A DNA stretch of 64,000 bases from Chaetorhynchus papuensis (Eukaryota; Chordata; Aves; Passeriformes; Rhipiduridae): contig VWYX01000733.1 in NCBI GenBank assembly GCA_013396525.1, positions 1 through 64,000 on the forward strand, read 5' to 3'. Under the pieces are notes generated by a model that had not been told where the DNA came from, searched no databases, and saw nothing but the letters and a program-made list of their open reading frames with translations. How positions within the stretch are numbered: position 1 is the stretch's first letter; the number at the start of each line of letters is the position of its first letter. Shown one piece after another: positions 52,618-62,733 of this stretch. Made by a program: the position numbers and the translations under genes.

Positions 52618-53058
52618 TTAAGGGTCTGGAGGGGAAGCCATACAAGGAGTGGCTGAGGTCACTTGGATTGTTCAGCCTGAGGAGGAGGAGACCGAGGGAG
52701 ACCTCACTGTGGTCTTCAATAGCCTCATGAGGGGAAGAGGAGGGGCAGGCACTGATCTCTTCCTTCTGGTGCCCAGAGACCTGACCCAAGGGAATGGCCT
52801 GAAGCTGTGTCAGGGGAGGTTTGGGTTGGATATCAGGAAAAGGTTTTTCCCCCAGAGGGAGGCTGGGCACTGGAACAGGCTCCCCAGGGAAGCGGTCACA
52901 GCACCAGGCCTGACAGAACTCAAGAAGCACTTGGACAGTGCTCTCAAGCACATGGTATTATTCTTGGGGATGGTCCTATGCTGGTCCCAGAGTTGGACTC
53001 AGTGACATTGTGGGTCCCTTCCAACTCAGGATATTTTATGATTCTATGATTCTGTGTG
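52618..53058 (+). repeat. CR1 LINE 3' fragment with GATTCTAT tail
   Basis: It carries GTTCAGCCTGAGGAGGAGGA, GCACTGGAACAGGCTCCCCA, GGGTCCCTTCCAACTCAGGA and a clear ATTTTATGATTCTATGATTC tail. It lies in the intron between the two ASAP1 coding exons, antisense to the gene. Confidence 0.94.
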
Positions 53059-53575
53059 TCAGGAGACAACAGGATCAAAAACAGCTTTTCCAAATCTACA
53101 GAATATAAAAGCACAGCAGTATATTCTTCTATAAGGACTGGTTTTTGGACAGTCCCAAGATATCAAACTCTTATGAGTGCTGATGGATAAGAAGACTTTC
53201 AGTGGAGCCACTTGGAAATTTAACCCTTGCCCAGGTATGAGCCAATATGAGCCTGCTCGTTACTCACAGAGATGGTCAGGCAAGAGCTGCTGACCCTGAG
53301 GGAGCTGTTCTTCCAGCAGGACCCACCATCACTGCCTTGGTGAGGTTGAAGAACAGCACAGGGAAACCTGTGCATGGTTATCCCTGCATTCCTTACACTG
53401 AGCAAACCCTTGAAAGATTGTTAGGAAGGGCACTGCAGACACATTGGCATGAGAGCAGGCTGTGCCAGTGGGATTGCGAAGGGCAAGATGAAGCCTACAT
53501 GTCATGAAAGGATACTCTGATTGAAACAAGAGAAATAAGAGTCCTTCCAAAGCAGGAGTCATAGTAGCTGAATGC

Positions 53576-53591
53576 TTTTTTTTTTTTTTTT
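53576..53591 (+). repeat. T16 homopolymer
   Basis: 16 T, no other feature attached. Confidence 0.9.
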
Positions 53592-54041
53592 ATTTGAATA
53601 TGAGAAATAGCAATGACTAAAATCAGAGCGTGATACTGCAGAAATGAACATGTTGCAGGGCAGCTGGCATAGCAGGCTATCCAAAATAAAAAGAGAATGA
53701 AATAAAGCCTCAACCCACATTGCAAACATTTCAATATTTTCTCTTTCCCTCTGGAAACGATATGGCTGTGTCATTACCAGGCACATCTCTGGTTCTACTG
53801 AAGCTGCTAAATGTATGCTGATGGCAGCATGCAGTGTGTTGTCTGCAGTGAAAATGAAGGTTCAGACCAAAATGAACCTATTGATGCGTTAGGATTTTAG
53901 CTTTTATATTTTTCATATCCTGTAATTCTTTAGTATATAATTCTAAACTCCATATAGCCTGTTAGCTACTGTTCTCACAATCTGGTCAGACAAGACAGTT
54001 CCTCTCTAGGCCTGAAACTTACTGTCTCAGGCTTCAAGACA

Positions 54042-54299
54042 TGTAATCAAAAGTGAGTTAGGAGGGAGCAAACTTGGGGTAATGACTTCATTACCTGTAG
54101 CTGTAATTGGAGGATTAACCCCTGATATGCAAATGGACCAAACTTATAAAAGTATGAAAACCTGTGACCCCATCGTCCATTTTGGGTGTAGCCCCTGGGG
54201 GCTTTGACTGCCCAAATGTACCTGAAGGCCCTTCAAATAAATGTAACTGCTTTTATTCTCTTAATTTTTTCTAGCCTCTGTTTTTAGGTAGTCCCAACA
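54042..54299 (+). mobile_element. Complete solo LTR of an endogenous retrovirus (258 bp)
   Basis: It begins TGTAATC and ends CCCAACA, with AGACA on both sides (54,037-54,041 and 54,300-54,304), a perfect 5-bp target-site duplication. Inside are an ATGCAAAT octamer (54,127-54,134), TATAAAA (54,145-54,151) and AATAAA (54,236-54,241), in the order expected for U3-R-U5. There are no internal retroviral genes, so it is a recombination-derived solo LTR. It points opposite to ASAP1, in the intron about 2.7 kb from the distal exon. Confidence 0.87.
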
Positions 54300-56952
54300 A
54301 GACATCACTATGAAACAGTTTGAGAATTAAATAAAGGCTCTGTAGACCTGGGATCATGTCCTTGAGCTGCCACCCATGGCTCTGACATGGCAACAGATGT
54401 CTGTGTGCGTTTCTCTATCTGTGGAATCCAGAAAATTACATTTCTTTTTCTAGGTGAAAGCATACTGGACTTTTTCAGCTGAATACTGCTATATCAGAAC
54501 TAAGTATTTTTAATATACATTTTACTGTAAGAGTTTCAAGAAATAGCTGAGGGATGAGAAGGACTCTCAGGCCAAACAATTTTGTCAGCACTTTTTTAGA
54601 CAGACAAAATGGTGTGGCAGATAAATGAAAGGGTTTCTTCCTACTAGTTGTTAATGCTGTGAAAATATGAATCAGAAAGATCTGGGTTTGTGAGGGGCTA
54701 TATTATGGTTTTATTAGCATTACTTTGTGGAAAAAGAGCGACTAAGACCCCTATGATAATAAGCAGATACACAGAAGTCATTTGTGGCTTTACACAAGCT
54801 TTGCTAAGACACAGTTTGCAGATGTGAATGTGTATGGGCATACAGAGATGAAGTTTAAATGCTGGCTTATAGTGTTGACTGAGCATACTTTATTTCTCAA
54901 TTTCCTAAATAGCATCTCATCAGAGAAAGGCTGGAAATAAATCTGCAGATGTTGGATGTTATAAAAAAGGTCCTTGCAACCACTGAACTTACTAGCACAT
55001 CTGTCTTTCCCTTATATAAGCTACTATTTTCAATGGTACATCACTTGGCCAGACTCTAGACTTGAGAGTAACATAAGAAATTTTCAATTCAGGAGTGATG
55101 CCTTTTGGGTTTTATTTTGTTTGTATTTATTTTGTTTGTCCATTTGTTTGTTTTATTGAGGAAATCAGTATTTTTAACAATACATAAGATCTGAAATTAT
55201 TTTATGCATATCTCCTTTATGCTCAAGCAAAATTACTCATGTTTAAAATGATGGTTTGCAGATTTTGTTAATGTAGATGTTTGAATGTTGGAATCGTAGG
55301 GTTCTGTTAAAGCCCAGGATGACAGATAACCATATGGAAGCTCTTGGAAACTAGGTTTGCTGTGTAAACCAAATTTCTGTTGGACCAGTGTTCACGTGGT
55401 GCTATATGAAATTAAAAAGTGCAGAATTTCAGTCTAGAGGTCCACCACAGCAGCTCCTTTTGCTGATTACTCATTTGCTTCTACTTTTAAGTACTGAATT
55501 TGAGCTTCCAGCTTCCTAAGTTAACTGGTGCTCTATTGACTACTGTAGAGGGTGACCATCTGTGCACATATTTTGCCTCTAAGGATATTTTAAAAGCAAT
55601 GCTGATCCCAGAAAATCTGAAAGGGTGGCAGGAAAGATGTTAAAAATCTTCAGTTTCTAAAAGTTTTGTGGGATAATAAAAATGAGCACAGGAAAAAGAT
55701 GTTTCTTGCTCTTATGAGTAGGAAAGGCTCACTGTCACTTTGTTCTTTGTCAAAATCATCAGTGTGGGAGAAAGATCCCCTAAGTGTCCCAGTCATGGGC
55801 GAAGTTTCAGTGAAGGCTTACACCTCCTCAGGAGCTTTAGTCAAGACACAGCTCTGTAGGAAATTTGGTTTCATTAATTTCAGGGATGTTAGCACTACTT
55901 ATTTTCTTGATGGTGTTTTATTTTATTCCTTCAAGGAAATCTAGGAGCAGTAGGGCATAAAAATGTCAGTGCTATTTCAAAATCAAATAGAAATGTCCAG
56001 CTTAATAGCTTCGTATTTTTAAAAATATTATTGTTTGACTTCTGAACTCTTGCTTATTTAAGACTTCATGGACTTAAAAAGGAAAAATATGTGTAGCCAT
56101 GTGACAAAATGCACCAAAGGAGGATTTATTCAGTTTTGAGAAGATCAGCAGCAGTGATTCACCCTCTTGTCTGGTCTGGAGTGCAATATGGTCAACTGAC
56201 TCCCCTAGGGAGGAAGAAGAGATGAAAGTCCCCCACTGCTGCGTGGTCACACAGGGAGCAGTGACCTGTGCCAGGGTAGCTCCAGCCAGTGCACCCGGTA
56301 CAAAGAAAACTTCAGCCCTGGCCATCAGTATTGTTGTTGTAGGGGATTCAAGTCAGGCAATCGAAATGTAGCTTTTAGTGGTTCAGTGAAAGAGAGTAAA
56401 AACTTTAAAACAAGAGAACTCACCATCCAGAGACCGCAAAAACAAAAGCATATTTAGACAACTGTGGGCTATTCAGCACTTTACATCATGCAAAGAAGAG
56501 AGTCCCTCCTCTTTTCAAGCCCCTGCACAAATCTTGCCATAGATTTTTCAGGCTGATCTCAGAGATTTGTTGTTTTCAAAGTTAAAACAACATCAGTTAC
56601 CAGATCTAGATGAGTTGAAAGGAGTTACAATATCCATTGTAGACCCTGCTCCCCTCATCCAGCTTTGAAATCTATGAAAGCAAACCAAACTATGTAATAA
56701 ATGTTACTGTTTGTTCCAATACTTGCTCAGGTGGTCAATGCTTTGTAAGGATTTGCTGATTTCTTGGAATTTTTGATCCTTGAAAGGATCAATAGGTTAG
56801 GCTTTTTCTGAGGGCCACCCACTGTAGTAAAGTCTGAAGTGGCATTAAGCAGAAAAAAACCCCACTGGCAGGTATTAGAATTGATAAAACATCTGGTCTG
56901 CGTTTTACTCTTTAAACTAGTTATTTATATTTATGTCTTTTGTCTTTCTTAC

Positions 56953-57011
56953 CGATTCCATAGTGAATCTCTTGAAGAAAAACTTGAAAGTCTGGATGCT
57001 GAAGATCTCAT
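56953..57011 (-). CDS. ASAP1: ASAP1 distal coding exon (long-isoform N-terminus)
   Basis: Read on the minus strand, an ATG at 57,011 opens MRSSASRLSSFSSRDSLWN followed by CG and a good GTAAGA donor at 56,952. This matches the 20-residue serine-rich N-terminal extension of long ASAP1 isoforms, whose last residue (R) is completed across the splice. The phase-2 donor joins correctly to the acceptor at 45,887 and keeps the MPDQ frame. The codons are A/T-ending and serine-rich, unlike the GC-rich proximal exon. The peptide has no domain and its function is not known to me; its near identity to the mammalian sequence I remember suggests constraint. The intron to the proximal exon is 11,065 bp. Both strands are open here, so the plus strand gives a misleading exon-like ORF. 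Confidence 0.94.
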
Positions 57012-57039
57012 GTCTCATATGTCACAACCAGAAACCTAC
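57012..57039 (-). other. ASAP1: ASAP1 distal exon, 5' UTR part, with upstream splice acceptor
   Basis: Immediately upstream of the distal ATG the minus strand reads a pyrimidine-rich tract (CTTTTCTCCTCATCTAG) ending in AG at 57,040-57,041, with TACTTAC-like branch-point candidates about 20-25 nt further upstream. This looks like a true 3' splice site, so the distal exon is probably internal (87 bp, 57,039 to 56,953) and preceded by a non-coding first exon that I cannot see in the window. The 28-nt UTR segment contains an upstream ATG at 57,018, out of frame with the main start. Confidence 0.7.
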
Positions 57040-57549
57040 CTAGATGAGGAGAAAAGATCAAGTAAGTAAAACTGACCAAAGCTATGGGACTGACAGTCAC
57101 TTATTTAAACAGTCAGTTTGAAAAAATGTGTGTTAGTTCTTCAGTGATGGCAATTTATCATACATGTTTTGATTGCTGCCTTTGATATTGGGAGTTTCAT
57201 TGTGGTAAACAGATCCATTAGGAATTCCCTGAAAAAGAACACCTTGTTAAAAATTGCTGGAGGAGAGCTTAATTTAGCTGGCTGGGAAAACTCCGTCTAA
57301 CTCAGTGTGGCAACTACTCAGTCAGCTGCACTGAGTGCAGTGCTGGTAACATCGCCTGCCCAAGTTGTCTGACACTTCAGAAGACCCTGTTTTCTGATAT
57401 AACTTCAGTGTACCCATTCAGGCTGAAGATTTCTATGTCAGGTGTATGCACCAGACTGGTCTTTTTTGGAAGATGGAGATAAGATCTGAAGGATAAAGAG
57501 ACTGGGAGCAAGAAGTGTTCTGACGGGCAGTAATCCTGCGTGTAGGAGA

Positions 57550-57567
57550 GGGTGGGAGGGTGTGGGG
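57550..57567 (+). repeat. G-quadruplex-type motif upstream of the distal exon
   Basis: GGGTGGGAGGGTGTGGGG gives four G tracts with loops of 1, 1 and 3. It lies about 510 bp upstream of the ASAP1 distal exon, on the non-transcribed strand relative to the gene's RNA. Confidence 0.75.
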
Positions 57568-60500
57568 CGACAGTCACAGCAGGATATGGACAAGTGTTCT
57601 CACCGTTTTTCATCAGGTTTTCCTGCCATTATACTGCATACTCTTTTCAGTTTAAGACTTGTGTTGCTGCAGGGAAAGGAAGGTGCTAAAGATACTGCAG
57701 ATCCCAGAGCTGGTGAGTAGTGCTGGCCCATACCTTTCATTTTGGGACATTCTAGGCTGATCTTCATGTTTTGTCAAAAGGAACAAGTTGGAAAAAGGTT
57801 GGCAGGGGTTGAGGCCAGATATGGGTGCTGGGAAGCAGAATACTGCACAGAAGCCATTGCCATGAGATGGTAAAGCAGGGAGGCTGGGACAACCCTCATG
57901 AGACAGAGATAAGGACTGAGTGGGCTGGCAGATGGGAGCGGTGACGAGGACCCATAAGGATGAGATCAGAGTCAAAGAGAGGGGCCCAGGCCAGCAGGAG
58001 AGTGGGAGAGAGGCCATCCCCAGTTTACACCCTTTGATTAATCAGTCTGCCCATTTTCATTTGAGCACATCATTTGATTCCTTGATTCCATGAGGAAAAA
58101 CACAAATCTTTCTCTATGAGGTTTTTTTTTTAACCTTCTGTCTAAGAAAAGCCTTGTTATGCCTGTTGACCTATTTCCCCAGAGACTGCTGTAGTTTGTT
58201 TATGGGGTTTGTCCTGTTTGTTTTGTGTTTCCAGCTATGTTGTGTGGGTCTGGAGGTTTTCCAACCCTTAACATTAAAAATAACATAGAATAATCCCTGT
58301 CTCGAAGACATATGAGATTCAATTAAAAATTGCGACATACGAGTTTTGGATGGGTTGTTAGTGTCTCTCTTTTCCTTCTGTTTCTGAGCCTTTAGAATGT
58401 TTTAAAGTGATGTTGTCAAGAGCTCTTTTGTTACTAAGAGGGTTAGACATCTTTTTTACCAGCAGATTTCAGATTTTTATGTGCTGGCTGGAAAGGATCT
58501 GAGATTTTACCAGGTATACCAACAGCTTGGCAGCACAGGAGGAGAAATGGTTACAGGCTCTGCTCATAAGGAGAAGGTGTGTCCTTTGATTTGGAGGCCA
58601 GTGTGCAAGAGGAGTAGTATCTGCCTTAAACCAAGAAAATTAGGCTTGAATATTGTGTTACATGCAGGAAAAAGTTGTTAGAAGGCGGCCCTGGCACTGC
58701 ACCGTGTTTTTGTGGATTGGGAAAGGCCTCTCCTGGCAGACAGCTGAGTACCACCATCTTACAACAAACCCATAGCCACTGGAAGCCCTGCATGTGACTC
58801 AACCCATGATGACATGTCTGCCAGTTGTTTAATTTTACAGCACACCTCTTCCTTCTAATTATATTATTCATATCCTTAGGCAAAAAAAGTCACCATCATT
58901 ATAGCTTTGTGTTATTCAAATCAAAGCAAGAAATAAAAAATATGTAATGGTTCATTACTTTCTAAATCGGATGCTGACCTAAGTTTACAAGTAACCGTGA
59001 TTGACATTGGACTGCATTTTAAATTGATGGCAATTTATTTTTCATAAGTCTGAGATCTCACAGAATCCCTTTATGTCAGCTATAATAAGCTACTGAATAT
59101 TATTTAATTGCTCATTTGCTATAAGCAGCTTTATGAGCATTTTTGGTTAGATCTCAGTGGTTTGGGATGATTATGACCTTTTCTAGGTCTCCTACTCATT
59201 TTTGGGCCTCTTGATACAACAGCAGTCAGCAAATAAATTAAATATCAAAGAAAGCCAGAAAAATATTTATAAAGAAATCAAGTTGGTTGAAGTTATCATC
59301 ATTGATTGATGAGAAACAACACTGAGAAGGAAACGTATGTGGCTCTCCTGGAGAAAGGAATGGTGGCCCAGTGATAAAAGTGCTCATGTGAGTTCAATAT
59401 TGACTCAGTAACCTTGGACAATTTGTTAGGGCATCATTCAGATGGCAAATTCCTCAAACCATACACCCATTAGAGTGATTTGTCCGGGTAAAGAGTCTTT
59501 TGAGGCTAAATACAGCTTTTCTGAAACTCTTGACCCAATGACAGTAGTAGAATTTGGGCTGTGTCAAGCTGACATTTTGACTCTGCTTCTCACTCCCCCC
59601 AAAAACCAAAACCAATGCTTCCCAACGGTCCTTGAAAATGTGAAGAAAACATTACCAGATTTATGGAAAATCCTTATATATGACAGTATGTGAGTGGGAG
59701 CAGGGAGTGAATATGAAATATAAAAGCCTAGAACATATAGAGAACAATGAAAACTGGAGAAATATGATTGCCTTTCACCCAGGACACCTACACCTGCAAA
59801 GAGAAAGTCTAGCTGGGGCTTCAGTAAGGAGGGGGACTAACTGAGAACAGGGTGACATTAATGGCAGCTGGGTGACAACTCAACACGGTACAATAATACA
59901 GTAGCAGATTCTATTAGTCCTTAGATGAGGAAAGCATTTGTTCTTGTGTCTAATTATAAATACATACAATTATATTGAATTAATTAGTACAGTCTAAGTG
60001 CTTGACTAATCCCAGTGCTTAACTAATAAGTATAATAAGTTGAATCCCTATATTTTTAAGGTTTTAGAACTGGATAAATTTTGTAGAAAGCCAATGGATT
60101 CTCAGGAAGAGAATATAAAAATTGCCAATATATTGGGTAATAATCAAGAAAAAATTTATGCAGGGATTTTTCAAAGGAAAGGAAAATATCAGGAAATATT
60201 TTTTACGCCCTTTAATTACCTGCATTTGATATTGCTTAAACTCTGTGTGATTTCATGCATAAGTCATTTAATGACCTATTTCAACTTGCTTTTCATTTTA
60301 GAGGACTTTTTTTTTCTTTCATAATAGAATATATGACCTGAGTAGCAATAGTATAAATCCATATTTTTCATGTCTAATGACTATTTTAGGGCAAATACTA
60401 ACTAGCCAATTTTCTCATATGCCTGGAGTTAGCCTAACTAGAAAAACTCAAAAAAGCAAAAGTTAATATTGTTTCTACAGTCACTGATATAACAACAATA

Positions 60501-62681
60501 GTAGTTGTGCACCACCATGCTGAAAATCAACTCCCTTTATGTCCAAACAATAGCGTGAATCACAGAAATCTGACCTTGATATACAAATGTGATCATGTAG
60601 TAATTATAGCTCTTGTTCTTTCTGTATAAACAGACTACTTCATCTGGAAATGCTGTAGGGTACTGCTTCATTCTGCAATTTGCAGCTAATGACTGAGCAG
60701 AAAGCTTTTATATCCCAAAAAGCTTTAAAATATAGCAGGTAGAAAAATCTTATTTCCTGCAAATGAAAAAAATAAGCTTGTTGTTTGAACTGCAGTGAAT
60801 CAAGTCATTGCTCTATCTATGGTCTGTTGAAAAGTAGATGTTACAAATTTAAAGATTGTCTTCAAAATCACATTTTGCAAAGGTTATTAAAGACACTTTC
60901 ATGGGCAAAATATGGAACTAAATTACTCAGTCCAAGTGATAACTGACATGTTCTTTATCAACTGTGAGATTAACAAAAATGTCTTTCATTTCATGCCAAA
61001 ATCTCCTTGTTCTGTTTGTGTCTGTGTTGGTATCATCCAAACAGGATGTGACAAACATATGTTCTTTGGCTTTGCCCTAATCTGTGATTTGGATAACACT
61101 ATTAAGATGTGGTCTAACAAACTTCAGTGAAGCAAATCTGAGGATATTTGTCTGTGGATTTGATTTTAGTACGTCCTGAGCAATAGAAGCTCCATCCTGA
61201 CCTCATGCATTAGCTGTATGTGTTTTCAATGCTTCCATAAAAATATCCTATCAAAATATTATCGTGCTTACAGACATGAATCCTAAAAGAAAATAATAAT
61301 GGAAAACTAACCCAGCACAGAGCCCAGGAGTGACCTTGAAGAGCTGAGTGACATCCTCTTGATGAGTCCCTGCTTATTACAAGGGTTTCCGAGAATGTCA
61401 ATTGCTCAGTTTTTAATCTATTCAATCATTACAGTGATGACTTTAGAGAATTCTAATTTCTTAATCAAAATTTTGTTTAGTGCCAGAAGTGCTACCAAAG
61501 TTCATAAGTATTACGTAAGTAGTATAGTCTTGTTTTGGTTTTTTTCCCCAGGAAAATTTAAAACCTGAAAAAATATCAAGATAGCTTTCTTGAAATAAAA
61601 TAGATTTTCCTTATTTCCATCCTGATTGGCATATGATGAGTAATGAAAAAAAGTAATAAATTGCATTTCTTTTCTCCGATTCTTTATAAATAATACCTAG
61701 AATTAACAATTCCGGTGTTTTGCACTGGATTGATGTTAGGCTGAGTGGGTTATTAATCCTTAGGTCATTACACCAATCTTTTAAATATATTAAAAAGTAT
61801 GAGATTTCTTCTATTCATCTTGAAATGCCCTCGTGTTTGAGTATGTATTGAAAATTAACTTAAAAATTCAGACCTTTTCTTGCATGGTATTTTAGAAATA
61901 GCAGCTGATTAAAAAGGAACATAGTTTTAGGAGATGGTTATTACTGTTAGAATGGAAATTAGTTCTCTACCTCATGTGATATAATTGTCATATGATTATG
62001 AAATGATCATGGATGGGCTGTCCAAGTGCTGTAGAATAATGGTTTGGAATTCATGCTGCAAAACATAATTCTAATACTCAACAGTTTTGTACTGTATCCC
62101 CACCCTAGGGTGTTATAGCACACTGCCAGAGGGGGCCAGAGGGCTCAAGGGTACTCGTTTGGTCATTTTCTGCAGTCTCATTCAGAGGTGCATTTTCTTT
62201 AAGACTCAGATATATGACAAAGATTTGTGTAAGTATTTAGACTAAAGGAATTTCTAGTCTTTGAAGCCTGTCTTTTGTTATTTATCTAAGGGCTTCAGGA
62301 TGGTGGTATTGTGAGTTAAATCTCCTTGTATCCACTTAAGACTGACCTTTTTATCACTTCCGAATATATCCATCAGCTGTTTCTTGGGCTTAGGGAAGAA
62401 TTTTCATTTTGTGGAGGCAGCAGCTAATCAGAGTGTCTGCTGCCCAGCTTCAGACCTCTGGAGAGCTTTCACTGAACTTGTCAAGGGTATTTTTTTATAT
62501 TTGATGACAAGGTTGCCATTCACAGTCCAAGATTTTGAGTTACTTACGATCCACTTCTGAAGATTGTGAGGGGCTAATAATACACAAGAGCGCTTCCCAC
62601 CTTCCCTGTATGCTTAGTCACTGCTTAATTATTTACTCAATACATAGTTTATAGCAAAATAGTATATAGCAAAATAGCAAA

Positions 62682-62733
62682 ATTATTAATCTTTTATCTG
62701 TATACCATGGTATATAGATAATAGATTAATAAT
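62682..62733. repeat. 52-base AT-rich near-perfect palindrome
   Basis: Centred on CCATGG at 62,705-62,710. The 26-base arms match at 24 positions, with no loop. The inner and outer parts are TATACC/GGTATA and ATTATTAATC/GATTAATAAT. Confidence 0.88.

Larger units (their letters stand above)
45888..56952 (-). other. ASAP1: ASAP1 intron between distal and proximal coding exons
   Basis: The intron has a GTAAGA donor at 56,952 and a CAG acceptor at 45,888, 11,065 bp apart, in phase 2. It contains the CpG island, one CR1 (52,618-53,058) and a solo LTR (54,042-54,299). It is an intron only for transcripts starting upstream of the distal exon. Confidence 0.8.
53059..56952. other. Intronic, solo LTR only
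   Basis: Apart from the solo LTR and T16, I see nothing. The moderately GC-rich stretch at 53.25-53.51 kb has an open frame of 86 codons without a recognised domain. Confidence 0.6.

Noticed and set aside
56839..57069. Plus-strand ORF with AG...GTAAGT flanks that looks like an exon (ESLEEKLESLDAED...)
   Set aside because: It is the antisense shadow of the ASAP1 distal exon. The minus strand gives the known MRSSASRLSS...SLWN peptide with a better acceptor and donor in correct phase.
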